From Bacteroidota bacterium (GTDB lineage: Bacteria; Bacteroidota; Ignavibacteria; Kryptoniales; JAKASW01): DNA of 52,407 bases. The notes beneath the pieces are model-generated. The model did no database searches and was not told the DNA's origin. It was given only the letters and a program-made list of their open reading frames with translations. Positions 8,454 through 17,327 of the stretch are shown here, piece by piece. Each line of letters begins with the position of its first letter. Positions within the stretch are counted from its first letter, which is position 1. The stretch spans positions 1 to 52,407 of the forward strand of contig JAJZVO010000029.1 of the NCBI GenBank assembly GCA_021845665.1, given 5' to 3'. A program made the position numbers and the translations under genes.

Positions 8454-9292
8454 GTCTCTTCGCGGTGGAAATAGAAAAGACCTACCGGCGCTGGCGGACC
8501 TATATCGGCTTTGCCGTCATACTCGCCGCCGTCCTTCTCCTGGAAGTGATAATCAAGCTCGATGAACCACAGATGGCACACGCCTTCTCAGGAGGGCTTA
8601 ACGCTGACTTCCTGATCTCGGGGCATATCCTGAACGCCTGGGTCATTACGGCCTTCATTATGAACTCGCTCTATATCCATGTCCCGTTTCTGGTAGCGCT
8701 TGTGGCGGGAGATATGGTATCCTCGGAGGCTACTTCGGGTACGCTTCGCTTCATGTTGATCAGACCGCCTTCACGCGCGAAAATCATAACCGCAAAATTC
8801 CTTGCGATGATTTTTTACACCGCTTCACTGATCGCTTTTTTCGGAATCTTATGCGTGGGTATCGGTCTCGTCTTTTTCGGGGGAGGGGATCTGGTGAAGT
8901 TCCAGCCAGGACTTCCTCACATTGTCGTCCTGCCGGCGCACATCGCCGCCTCCCGGACCGGTATGGCATTTCTCGCAGCGATTCTTTCGATGTCCGTTGT
9001 CGGCTCGCTCGCGTTCCTCTTTTCTACGCTTGTCGATAATTCGATTGGTCCCATCATCGGGTCGATCGCAGTCGTCATCATTTCCTTCATCCTCGGCAAT
9101 TTGCCTTTCGAGTTCACCGAATCGCTTCGCCCCTATCTTTTCACGACTTATATGGGAATTTGGCAGCTTCTGCTTGACAACCCCATTGAGTGGCCGATTG
9201 TCGGCAAATATGCGCTCGCCCTTATCGGATTTGACGCTGTTTTTTTCGGGATTGCTTATTATGTTTTTGTCAGAAAGGATATTAAGAGCTGA
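8450..9292 (+). CDS. ABC-2 type transporter permease
   Basis: This 280-residue protein has about six membrane segments. An amphipathic N-terminus (MSLFAVEIEKTYRRWRTYIGF) precedes the first one, and a motif like GTLRFMLIRPPSR after the second is typical of ABC-2 permeases (NatB/YhaP-like). It partners the ATPase encoded just upstream, with a 4-bp overlap. A large loop (about 140-170) lies between the middle segments. The pair may export a lipid, peptide or ion. The LolA-like gene downstream could point to envelope lipid or lipoprotein traffic, but that is inference from position only. Confidence 0.88.
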   Translation: MSLFAVEIEKTYRRWRTYIGFAVILAAVLLLEVIIKLDEPQMAHAFSGGLNADFLISGHILNAWVITAFIMNSLYIHVPFLVALVAGDMVSSEATSGTLRFMLIRPPSRAKIITAKFLAMIFYTASLIAFFGILCVGIGLVFFGGGDLVKFQPGLPHIVVLPAHIAASRTGMAFLAAILSMSVVGSLAFLFSTLVDNSIGPIIGSIAVVIISFILGNLPFEFTESLRPYLFTTYMGIWQLLLDNPIEWPIVGKYALALIGFDAVFFGIAYYVFVRKDIKS

Positions 9293-9384
9293 TGATTACT
9301 TATCGATGGAATGGGAGGAGAGCCTCTGCCGATGGAAAGGCTTGCGAGACAACTGACGTGCGAGTGAAGGCAAGGATGGACTTA

Positions 9385-10095
9385 ATGAAGACCCACTTAA
9401 GCTTTGTTTTAGTTATGGCTATTGGGGCCTTTGTTCTGTTCGGGACATCGGAAAGGGTTTCAGCGGCAACTTCGGGAGAAAGAGGTATCGGCTATCTCGA
9501 TAAGGCTATTCACAAGTTTGACGGGATAAATGACTACGTCGTCGACGTGAAAGTCCACATGGACATGAAGGCTGTCCAAATGCCGGACATGGAAGCTAAG
9601 GTATATTTCAAGGAGCCGGATAAGGTCAAAATAGATTCGAAAGGTCTCTTCTTCATGCCGAAGGATGTGGGCGTTATCAATCCGAGGAAATTCGATCCCA
9701 GAAAATTTGAGATAGCCGTAATCGATACGCTGACGTATGACGGCAATCCTGCCGTCCAGCTTTCGCTTGTTCCCAAGAGCGACGAGAGCGGGAACAAGAA
9801 CATCTTCCTGACGATAGATATGAAGGATTGGCTGATTGTTCAAATCGCTACCGCGCCGTATCCCGGCAGGGAAGCGAGCGCAAAGATCAGGTACGGGACT
9901 TTCGACGGATTCAAGATGCCCATTGAAGTAAAGGTCCATCTCGATGTCAAGAACCTGAAGGGTGAAGGACAGATGCTTGGACACGAGCAAAGACGCATAG
10001 ATCAACTGAACGGAAACGTCGATATCTACTACTCCAACTACAAGATCAACACAAATCTTCCTGACAAGATCTTCGAGAAGAAAAGCGGGGAGTGA
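9385..10095 (+). CDS. Periplasmic LolA/DUF4292-like protein
   Basis: This 236-residue protein has a signal peptide (MKTHLSFVLVMAIGAFVLFG..VSA) and a beta-rich body of the LolA/LolB-like half-barrel type: VKVHMDMKAVQMPDMEAKVYF..PDKVKIDSKG, then a long run of alternating strands. Such proteins bind lipids or lipoproteins in the periplasm. An open frame reaches back to ATG 9292, overlapping the permease stop. ATG 9385 is preferred because AAGGA lies eight bases before it and it starts the signal peptide. ATG 9376 is also possible. Its position after an ABC-2 transporter suggests a shared envelope task. The family assignment rests on overall pattern and is moderate. Confidence 0.75.
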   Translation: MKTHLSFVLVMAIGAFVLFGTSERVSAATSGERGIGYLDKAIHKFDGINDYVVDVKVHMDMKAVQMPDMEAKVYFKEPDKVKIDSKGLFFMPKDVGVINPRKFDPRKFEIAVIDTLTYDGNPAVQLSLVPKSDESGNKNIFLTIDMKDWLIVQIATAPYPGREASAKIRYGTFDGFKMPIEVKVHLDVKNLKGEGQMLGHEQRRIDQLNGNVDIYYSNYKINTNLPDKIFEKKSGE

Positions 10096-10132
10096 AAGTC
10101 TCGGTAATTCCCGCATTCATTATTCTATTTTT
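10085..10132 (+). terminator. Terminator of the ABC transporter operon
   Basis: GCGGGGA (10085-10091) can pair with TTCCCGC (10108-10114), including one G-T pair, and a T-rich run ending in TATTTTT follows. The hairpin overlaps the end of the LolA-like gene. Together they suit an intrinsic terminator ahead of the mutS promoter. Confidence 0.5.
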
Positions 10133-10158
10133 CCGCTAAGCCTACGGGCTACTTCTTC

Positions 10159-10187
10159 TTGATAAACTTTCTCCCCTCAAGTATATT
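10159..10187 (+). promoter_or_regulatory. Sigma-70-like promoter of the mutS operon
   Basis: TTGATA (10159-10164) and TATATT (10182-10187) are separated by exactly 17 bp, the best match to a consensus promoter seen in the window. A start near 10194 leaves about 150 bases of leader before mutS at 10347. Confidence 0.6.
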
Positions 10188-10216
10188 CTAAACACACGTG
10201 AGAAAGAGAGAGGAAA

Positions 10217-10312
10217 GTGAAGCACTCAGCCTTCTCTCCTGTGACAGTGATTGCCGTGGGAGAGGTGGGGAAGTCATCATCATCTCTCGATCCGCCGAAG
10301 AAGTCGTGTTAA
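10217..10312 (+). CDS. Possible 31-codon leader ORF before mutS
   Basis: A GTG preceded by GAGAGAGGAAA opens a frame of 31 codons ending at TAA 10310-10312, 34 bp before mutS. Its product would begin MKHSAFSPVTVIAVGEVG. The same stretch contains CTCTCC and GGAGAG able to pair as a stem. It could be a regulatory leader peptide or a chance frame in an untranslated leader. No homologue is recognised. Confidence 0.2.
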   Translation: MKHSAFSPVTVIAVGEVGKSSSSLDPPKKSC

Positions 10313-10346
10313 ACCAAATCCTTAAACGAGAACAATACGGAAGTGA

Positions 10347-12992
10347 ATGAGTAAAGGCGCATCTGCCACGCCGTTGATGATGCAGTATCGGAAGGTCAAA
10401 GACCGTTATCCCGACGCGGTAGTCCTTTTCAGAATGGGCGATTTCTATGAGACATTCGAAGGCGACGCGAAGATAGCGAGCAGTGTCCTTTCACTGACGC
10501 TGACAAGGCGTTCCAATGGCGGGGCGTCCGACGTGCCGCTTGCTGGTTTTCCCCATCATGCTATAAACCAGTACCTGCCGAAACTTGTCAAGGCCGGTTA
10601 TCGCGTGGCAGTTTGTGAGCAGCTCGAAGATCCGAAGCTTGCCAAAGGAATCGTCAAGCGCGATATTGTCGAGGTAGTCACACCGGGAGTAAATTTCTCC
10701 AACGAATCTGCGAAGACTAACAATTACTTTGCAACTTTAGTCTCCGACGGCCGGGAGTTCGGGCTCGCGTTTTGCGATGCGACAACCGGCGAGTTCGGTT
10801 TTGCCCAGGGAGAGCTTCCGGAAATCGATTCATACTTGACTAAAGTCGAGCCCCTGGAAGTCGTTCTTCCCCGCGAAATGTCCGAAGAGCTTGAGCCACT
10901 CATTCAACGGGCGCTGAAGAGGACCGTAATTACCAAACGCGACGACTACATCTTTAACTTCGACTACGCGTACGATAAGCTTATTCATCAGTTTAATGTT
11001 CAGAACCTTAAAGGGTTCGGGCTGGAATCGAGGGCGCTTGCCGTCCGCGCGGCGGGTGCCGCTCTCGACTATCTTTCTGAAACTCAGAACGGGAACCTCT
11101 CCCATATTGTGTCGGTGTTGGAGTTCAGCGTCTCAGGTTTCCTCGAGATCAACAGGACGAGTCGCATACATCTTGAAGTTGTGGAGTCGACATCCGACGG
11201 GGGCGCGACTCTTCTGAATACTTTGGATTTTACATCGACACCGATGGGTGCAAGGCTTCTCAGGCGTACGCTTTTGCAGCCGATGAAAGAAGTCGCCGCG
11301 ATAAATGCCAGGCTCGATTCCGTAGAGGAAGCGATTAAGAATAGTCTGACTTCGAATGAGTTAGGAAACCTATTTTCCGGTTTCGGTGATCTCGAGCGGC
11401 TCGTTGCAAGAGTTTCCACCAGACGCGCGAATCCGCGGGACATGGGATCCCTTCGCGCGATGCTCGAGAGACTTCCTGGGATGAAAGTACAGGCTGCGAA
11501 GCTACAGTCGCCCGAGTGGCGATCCGTCAACGCGGACATGAATCCCGAAGAAACCCTTCTCAAGCGACTAACTGAGTCCTTGGCAGACGACCTCCCGGTA
11601 CAGGCGTCTGAAGGCGGGGTCATAAGGAAAGGATATAATGCAGATCTCGACGAGCTCCGCGGACTCGCGTACAATGCCAAGGATTGGATCGCGCGGATGC
11701 AGGTGACTGAGCGCGAGCGGACAGGGATTTCTTCGCTCAAAGTAGATTACAACTCTGTCTTCGGCTATTACATCGAGGTCACCAAGTCGAACCTCTCGCG
11801 GGTGCCGGAAAACTATATCAGGAAACAGACTCTCGTCAACGCGGAGCGGTTCATTACCCAGGAACTGAAGGAGTACGAGGAGAAAGTCCTCCACGCCGAG
11901 GAGAGAATACAGAAGCTGGAGCTCCAGCTTTTCGAGGAGCTTCGAGATGAGGCATCCTGTCATGCTTCATCCCTGCTGGCGACGTCGCATGCGATCGCTC
12001 TCGCCGACATGTTGATGTCATTCGCGAAGGCCGCAAGGGAGAACGACTACGTCCGCCCGGTCGTCGACGAATCGCTCGATCTGGAAATAGAGTCAGGCCG
12101 TCACCCGGTTGTCGAGAAGGTCCTTCCGAGCGGCGAAACCTTTGTGCCGAACGATATAGCTTTGAAGGAAGGCGAGACTCAGATCGCGCTGATCACAGGT
12201 CCCAACATGGCAGGCAAAAGTGTTTACATACGGCAAGTGGCGGTGATAGTGCTCATGGCACAGGCAGGTTCATATGTGCCGGCGAAGCGTGCACGGATCG
12301 GTGTCATTGACAGGATTTTCACGAGGGTGGGTGCATCGGACAATATCAACGCCGGAGAAAGCACCTTTATGGTGGAGATGCAGGAAGCTGCCAACATACT
12401 GAACAACTCTACTACGAGGAGCCTTGTCCTGCTGGACGAAATCGGAAGAGGGACCAGCACGTTCGACGGCGTGTCCATCGCGTGGTCCATCGTGGAGTAT
12501 CTGCACCAAAATCCCGCCAGAGCTGCGCGCACCTTGTTTGCAACGCACTACCACGAGTTAAACGAACTTTCGGAATTATACCCGCGCGTTAAGAATCTGA
12601 AGGCAGATGTCAGGGAATACGGCGGCAAGGTAGTCTTTCTACACAAGATTGCGGAAGGGAGTGCCGACCATAGTTACGGGATCCATGTTGCGGAGATGGC
12701 TGGTCTTCCGAAAGCCGTGACATCGAGGGCGAAGGAGATACTGAGGAATCTTGAATCCTTTGAGCTTTCAGCTACCGAGTCGGCCGCAGCTGCGATGCAG
12801 ACGGCGGCAAAGATGCCGAGGCCGCGGAGAGTAGTCTCGAAGAACAGGGATGGCGATATGCAGATCGAGCTCTTCTCGCTGGGTGACGAAGAACTGCGAA
12901 AGAAAATCGAGGGCGTGGATCTGAACAATCTGACGCCCATTGAGGCTCTCAACAAGATTGCGGAATTCAAAAAGATCTTAGCTAAGGAGTAA
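10347..12992 (+). CDS. mutS: DNA mismatch repair protein MutS
   Basis: This 881-residue protein is full-length MutS, which recognises mismatches and small loops in DNA and recruits MutL. The mismatch-binding motif GDFYETF (Phe33, Glu35) is present. The connector, lever and clamp domains follow. The ATPase domain has Walker A GPNMAGKS (about 618-625), the ABC-type signature region DNINAGESTFMVEM, Walker B LLDEIGRGTST, and ATHYHEL. A C-terminal helix-turn-helix (NNLTPIEALNKIAEFKK) ends it. It is the first large gene of a close-packed same-strand run, and the HerA-like gene begins 2 bp after its stop. GGAAGTGA precedes the ATG. All key residues are intact, so it should be the functional repair MutS. 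Confidence 0.97.
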   Translation: MSKGASATPLMMQYRKVKDRYPDAVVLFRMGDFYETFEGDAKIASSVLSLTLTRRSNGGASDVPLAGFPHHAINQYLPKLVKAGYRVAVCEQLEDPKLAKGIVKRDIVEVVTPGVNFSNESAKTNNYFATLVSDGREFGLAFCDATTGEFGFAQGELPEIDSYLTKVEPLEVVLPREMSEELEPLIQRALKRTVITKRDDYIFNFDYAYDKLIHQFNVQNLKGFGLESRALAVRAAGAALDYLSETQNGNLSHIVSVLEFSVSGFLEINRTSRIHLEVVESTSDGGATLLNTLDFTSTPMGARLLRRTLLQPMKEVAAINARLDSVEEAIKNSLTSNELGNLFSGFGDLERLVARVSTRRANPRDMGSLRAMLERLPGMKVQAAKLQSPEWRSVNADMNPEETLLKRLTESLADDLPVQASEGGVIRKGYNADLDELRGLAYNAKDWIARMQVTERERTGISSLKVDYNSVFGYYIEVTKSNLSRVPENYIRKQTLVNAERFITQELKEYEEKVLHAEERIQKLELQLFEELRDEASCHASSLLATSHAIALADMLMSFAKAARENDYVRPVVDESLDLEIESGRHPVVEKVLPSGETFVPNDIALKEGETQIALITGPNMAGKSVYIRQVAVIVLMAQAGSYVPAKRARIGVIDRIFTRVGASDNINAGESTFMVEMQEAANILNNSTTRSLVLLDEIGRGTSTFDGVSIAWSIVEYLHQNPARAARTLFATHYHELNELSELYPRVKNLKADVREYGGKVVFLHKIAEGSADHSYGIHVAEMAGLPKAVTSRAKEILRNLESFELSATESAAAAMQTAAKMPRPRRVVSKNRDGDMQIELFSLGDEELRKKIEGVDLNNLTPIEALNKIAEFKKILAKE

Positions 12993-12994
12993 AA

Positions 12995-14515
12995 ATGGAA
13001 CCAACGGGTAAAGTCGTGTCGATTCACGGAGCAACCATTATCGGAGAGACAAATTCCGCGCAGACATTCAGTGTAGGATCCTATGTTTCCGTCCTACTGG
13101 AAGAGAGCAAACTTCTCGGGGTAATCTCGTCGCTCGAGCTCGCGGGAGATGACAAAATCCGGTTCACGGCCAACCTATTCGGAAAGTTCAGCGGGGGAAG
13201 GTATACTCGCGGGACAGAGGAACTTCCATACCCTGGCGCTCCTGTCGAGCTTCCGGAGGAAAGCGAACTCGACTTGATATTCAACACGCACAGGAGATAC
13301 GACTTCGCGCTGGGCGAGATTTCATTGCTGAAGGGAAAAAGGAATTACATGGACCCAGATAAGTTCTTCAGCAGGCATGTCTCCGTCGTCGGGGCTACCG
13401 GGTCGGGTAAGTCGTGTGCGGTCGCGACGATCCTTCAGAAGGTCGCCAAACTTCCCGGCGCCCGGATCATTCTTCTCGATTTGCACGACGAGTATGGCGA
13501 TGCATTCGGAGATCTTGCGGAGAAGGTTAACATAGGCGAGTTCGAGCTTCCGTATTGGGCAATGAACTTCGATGAGCTTGTGGAGACATTCGTTGACCCG
13601 GATGATCCCGCCGCGCGCAGTGAATCAGTCGTCATGTCTGAAATCCTTCTAAACAGCAAGCGGTCGAAGAACCCAGCATACAAGGACACGCTCACAATCG
13701 ATTCTCCGGTATATTTCGATTTGTCGGACATCAAAGTTAAGATGCAGGCTCTCGATACCGAGAGGCTCCCGAACGGAAAAGAAGGACCGTTTTACGGAAG
13801 TTTCACCAGATTCCTGTTCAAGTTCGACACGAAGGTCAACGACAAGAGGTTCGAATTTCTGTTTAAGCCGAAGAAGTTCAGGACGACCGAAACATTTTCG
13901 CAGTTCCTCGATCTCCTTTTCGGGTTGAAGTCGGGGAAATCGCTCGTCGTGCTCAACCTGAGCAACGTTCCACCTGAAGTCATCAACGCCATTGCCTCGC
14001 TTCTTTCCAGGCTCGTGTTCGATTTCAACATGTGGAACCAGTATCGCGCGAATCTTCCAATACTCCTTGTCCTCGAAGAGGCTCACAACTACCTTAACGT
14101 TAGAAGTTCATCGCAGACGGCGCGGCGGACGATTGAACGAGTCGTCAAAGAAGGTCGGAAGTACGGCGTCAGCGTCATGATAGTCAGCCAACGCCCGCTG
14201 GATATAGCCGAATCTATAATGTCACAATGCACCAACTTCGTGGTGATGCGCTTGTCTAATCCCGACGACCAATCATACATAGGAAAGCTTGTCCCGGAAT
14301 CGATGACCGATTTGCTGGAGGTCATACCTGCTCTCAAGCAGGGAGAAGCGCTGCTGCTCGGAGATGCATGCATACTTCCCCTCCGTACGAAGCTGGACGC
14401 TCCCGATCCGTTTCCGAAGAGCAAAGACGTTGACTTTTACACCAAGTGGAGCATCCTGCCTCCCGCTGTGGATCTCGATAACGTGGTTGAACGCTGGAGA
14501 AAGATCAGTTACTAA
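12995..14515 (+). CDS. HerA-like FtsK/HerA-superfamily ATPase
   Basis: This 506-residue protein has an N-terminal HAS-barrel-like domain (about 1-75) and a RecA-fold motor with Walker A GATGSGKS (about 133-140). A first acidic strand LLDLHDEYG and a second one VLEEAHNYL (near 360) follow, with the conserved VSQRP motif after them. HerA proteins form hexameric DNA-pumping motors, usually paired with the nuclease NurA. In some phage-defence systems they pair with SIR2 or DUF4297 proteins. None of these partners is next to it. AAGGAGT precedes the ATG. The gene starts 2 bp after mutS and its stop abuts the next ATG, so expression is shared with mutS. A role in DNA processing is likely, but the exact one is unknown. 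Confidence 0.88.
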   Translation: MEPTGKVVSIHGATIIGETNSAQTFSVGSYVSVLLEESKLLGVISSLELAGDDKIRFTANLFGKFSGGRYTRGTEELPYPGAPVELPEESELDLIFNTHRRYDFALGEISLLKGKRNYMDPDKFFSRHVSVVGATGSGKSCAVATILQKVAKLPGARIILLDLHDEYGDAFGDLAEKVNIGEFELPYWAMNFDELVETFVDPDDPAARSESVVMSEILLNSKRSKNPAYKDTLTIDSPVYFDLSDIKVKMQALDTERLPNGKEGPFYGSFTRFLFKFDTKVNDKRFEFLFKPKKFRTTETFSQFLDLLFGLKSGKSLVVLNLSNVPPEVINAIASLLSRLVFDFNMWNQYRANLPILLVLEEAHNYLNVRSSSQTARRTIERVVKEGRKYGVSVMIVSQRPLDIAESIMSQCTNFVVMRLSNPDDQSYIGKLVPESMTDLLEVIPALKQGEALLLGDACILPLRTKLDAPDPFPKSKDVDFYTKWSILPPAVDLDNVVERWRKISY

Positions 14516-15748
14516 ATGAACCAAAGACAATTGTTTCACGCAATCGAACATGTTGCGTCGAAGGATTACAGGTCGGACGAAGAGCTGCTGGAAAGTGTCG
14601 TCCGGGAGATAGCCAATTCTGACCAGATAAGGATAAAAGGGGGAAGGATCTGGAAACTGATTCCCCGTAAGAATGCTTATATACTCGTGCGGCAGCTCGG
14701 GAAAATGAAGCCTCTTGAAGAAAATTACGCGATCAAGGTTTCGGAATACCCGGATTTCGTGAGGATCGGCAATGAGAAGACACTGCTGACCCTCGAGAAA
14801 AATGCCGACCTCCGGAAGGGAGGGATCATGAAATATTCCGCGACGGGAGTCGGTGATAAGGTCAAGGTCAAGGGGATACCACTGTACCAGTATATTCTTT
14901 CCTTCAATACCGAGGAGGAAGATCAGGACCTGTTCGATACACTCAACGTCATCGGAAGCGCCGTGACTGCAGTGCTGCGTGGAAGGCATGCGCTCGCGCG
15001 TACGAGGCAGCTTGAACAGGACATGGACCAGGCACGTGAGATCCAGCGAAGCATATTGCCGGAGCATGAGCACAAGTACGGCGCCTTCCAGCTTTTCGGC
15101 GTGTCGCTCCCGGAGCGCGTCGTGGGAGGAGATTTCTTCGATTACATAACCGCCGGCGAAGAGGGCGAATGGCTCGGCGTGGCGGTAGGAGACGCAGCCA
15201 GCAAGGGACTTAGCGCCGCCGTGGAAGCTTTGTATGTATCCGGCGCCCTCAAGATGGGCGTCGAGCTCCAGACGAATATGTCTTCACTTGTCCGCAAGAT
15301 CAATAACCTGGTGAACTCCACCTTCTCCGATTCCCGATTCGTAACGCTCTTCTACGGTGAGTTCACCGACGAAAAGAGCGGGCTCTTTCTTTATGTGAAC
15401 GCGGGGCACAATCCTCCGATGTTCTTTCGCAAATCAACGGCGGAGGTCACGCAGTTGATTACCACGGGACCTGCACTCGGTATCGCGCCGAACGCTAAGT
15501 ACAGCATCGGAAACGTGAACTTCGAGAAGGACGACGTATTGCTGCTTTACACGGACGGAGTGTCTGAGGCGAGCGACAGCAACTTCAGTCTGTACGGTGA
15601 AGAAAAATTAAAGAAGAAACTCTCCGAAGTGGCGAGCCTCGAGCCGAAGCGCATATGTTATGAAATACTCGACTCTGTGCAGAGGTTCTCGGCGTCTTCA
15701 GCTTACGGAGACGACAAGACCATAGTCGTAATCAAAAGAATGGCATAG
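14516..15748 (+). CDS. SpoIIE/RsbU-type PP2C serine phosphatase with N-terminal sensor region
   Basis: This 410-residue protein ends in a complete PP2C-like phosphatase domain (about 165-410). The helical linker QAREIQRSILPE is typical of RsbU-like proteins, and the metal-binding Asp motifs GGDFFDY, VGDAASKG, LLYTDGVSEA and YGDDKT are all present. The first 165 residues look like a GAF-type sensor but show no clear ligand motif. Such phosphatases usually dephosphorylate anti-sigma-factor antagonists in partner-switching pathways. No anti-sigma kinase or STAS-domain antagonist gene lies nearby, so the target is not known. The ATG directly follows the HerA stop, implying coupling. Confidence 0.88.
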   Translation: MNQRQLFHAIEHVASKDYRSDEELLESVVREIANSDQIRIKGGRIWKLIPRKNAYILVRQLGKMKPLEENYAIKVSEYPDFVRIGNEKTLLTLEKNADLRKGGIMKYSATGVGDKVKVKGIPLYQYILSFNTEEEDQDLFDTLNVIGSAVTAVLRGRHALARTRQLEQDMDQAREIQRSILPEHEHKYGAFQLFGVSLPERVVGGDFFDYITAGEEGEWLGVAVGDAASKGLSAAVEALYVSGALKMGVELQTNMSSLVRKINNLVNSTFSDSRFVTLFYGEFTDEKSGLFLYVNAGHNPPMFFRKSTAEVTQLITTGPALGIAPNAKYSIGNVNFEKDDVLLLYTDGVSEASDSNFSLYGEEKLKKKLSEVASLEPKRICYEILDSVQRFSASSAYGDDKTIVVIKRMA

Positions 15749-15756
15749 GAGGTCCG

Positions 15757-17322
15757 ATGTCTGAAGAGACAGTTCGGATTCAAGATAGATATTCGAGCGG
15801 TGCTGTTGGAAGTGCACCCCGCGTCAAGCTTGTGAAGGCATTCTCTAACGCATTCAAGAACGTAATTGCCACTGCCCGCACGTGTTACTCTTCCAAAGGG
15901 ATCATCGAAGACGAAGCAGTTGAGGTGGAAAAGTATGCCGAGTTGGCAAAGAGTATCTACGATGCCGGTCACCACACTACTTTCCAGCACGCGTCGTTTC
16001 AGTTTCAACTTTCGAACGTATCCCGCCAGTTCCTCTGGTCTTTTCTCCACTCGCACCCGTTTTACAACTCGGAACAAGTCAGCCAACGATACGTGGAAGT
16101 CAAGGAGGGGAACTTCTTCGTCCCTCCGATTAAGGGCGAAGCCCTTGATATTTACCTGCAGGCTGTTGCGAGACAGCTCGATGCATACCGTCGTCTTGTG
16201 GATCTCTTAAAGAAGCCTGCGGCGCATGAATATCTTGTAAGGTTTCCACATAGAAAAGACGACAAACGCTTTTCCGGCGAGATAAAGAAAAAGGCGCAGG
16301 AGATCGGAAGATATGTATTGCCGGTGGCGACTTTTTCGTACTTGTATCATACCGTCAGCGGAATAACACTCCTTCGATACTCGAAAATGCAGAAGGCGGG
16401 CGATACCTCTTTTGAACAGCAGCAGGTAGTTGGGATGATGGTGGACGAGCTGCTGAAGTTTGATCCGAATTATAGAATTGTTCTTGAGGAGCCTCTTGAT
16501 GAGAGTCTGCTGGTAGAGAATGCTTACAGGAACGCAGGAGCGGGTTCGAAATTCATAGAAGAGTTCGACATGGACCTGGAGGGGCATACTTCAAGACTCG
16601 TCGATTACAAAATCAATTCTGAAAGAGTCGTCGCTGATGCCGTTAGGGAGGTACTGGGTATTACGGGCGGCGAGTTGGCGGACCAGGAAGCGATTAACCT
16701 TGCCATCAATCCAGCGAGGAACCGGGTGCTCGGGAATTCGCTCGTCCTGACAACTCACGACAAAATATCCCGTGCCTTGTTCCACGCCTCCTATACATTT
16801 AAGAAAAAGCTAAGCCATACAGCAGACTCTCAGGATCAGCGACACAGGATGACACCGGCGTCGAGACCCGTTATTGCGGAACAGATGGGGGATTCCCCAG
16901 ATTACATCATGCCTTCGCTTGTGAGGATGGAGCCCGAAGCGGAGGAACTTTACAAGGGGACAATGGATTTCACCTGGGACTCCATCAACAGACTCCTATC
17001 GGTCGGAGTGGATAAACAGTTCGCCGCGTATCTCCTGCCGAACGCGTTCCCGATTAGATTCACCGAGTCCGCGGATTTATTGAACCTGCATCACAAGATC
17101 GAGATGCGCCTTTGCTATAATGCCCAGGAGGAGATCTGGAGGGCATCTCTCGATGAAGTCGAGCAAATTAAGAATATCCATCCCGGACTCGGAAAGTTTC
17201 TTCTACCGCCATGCAGCATAAGACTTCTCGCGGGGACGAAGCCATATTGTCCGGAAGGCAAGCGTTACTGCGGCGTTCCAGTGTGGAAACTGGACACGTC
17301 AGAGTACGGCAGGACGATCTGA
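15757..17322 (+). CDS. Tandem ThyX-fold protein (FAD-dependent thymidylate synthase-like), non-canonical motif
   Basis: This 521-residue protein is about twice the usual ThyX length and looks like two ThyX-fold halves (about 20-260 and 285-515). The first half keeps the ThyX context GHHTTFQHASFQFQLSNVSR followed by SEQVSQRYVEV. Where ThyX has the RHR of its RHRxxSxNExSxRY signature, this protein reads HSH, and the motif is one residue longer. The second half has SRALFHASYTF and SQDQRHRM, also off-pattern. ThyX makes dTMP from dUMP with methylenetetrahydrofolate and FAD, and the RHR region binds FAD and dUMP. Activity here is therefore uncertain, and a changed substrate is possible. AGGAGGT precedes the ATG. 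The gene lies mid-operon between the phosphatase and the kinase. Confidence 0.78.
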   Translation: MSEETVRIQDRYSSGAVGSAPRVKLVKAFSNAFKNVIATARTCYSSKGIIEDEAVEVEKYAELAKSIYDAGHHTTFQHASFQFQLSNVSRQFLWSFLHSHPFYNSEQVSQRYVEVKEGNFFVPPIKGEALDIYLQAVARQLDAYRRLVDLLKKPAAHEYLVRFPHRKDDKRFSGEIKKKAQEIGRYVLPVATFSYLYHTVSGITLLRYSKMQKAGDTSFEQQQVVGMMVDELLKFDPNYRIVLEEPLDESLLVENAYRNAGAGSKFIEEFDMDLEGHTSRLVDYKINSERVVADAVREVLGITGGELADQEAINLAINPARNRVLGNSLVLTTHDKISRALFHASYTFKKKLSHTADSQDQRHRMTPASRPVIAEQMGDSPDYIMPSLVRMEPEAEELYKGTMDFTWDSINRLLSVGVDKQFAAYLLPNAFPIRFTESADLLNLHHKIEMRLCYNAQEEIWRASLDEVEQIKNIHPGLGKFLLPPCSIRLLAGTKPYCPEGKRYCGVPVWKLDTSEYGRTI

Positions 17323-17327
17323 ATGCA

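Noticed and set aside
12995-15748. HerA plus phosphatase as a known phage-defence system
   Set aside because: The described HerA defence systems have SIR2, DUF4297 or similar effectors, and none is present. The mutS link points rather to DNA maintenance.
17211-17327. N-terminal extension of the histidine kinase
   Set aside because: It lies wholly inside the end of the ThyX-like gene in another frame. The membrane segment starts right after ATG 17328.
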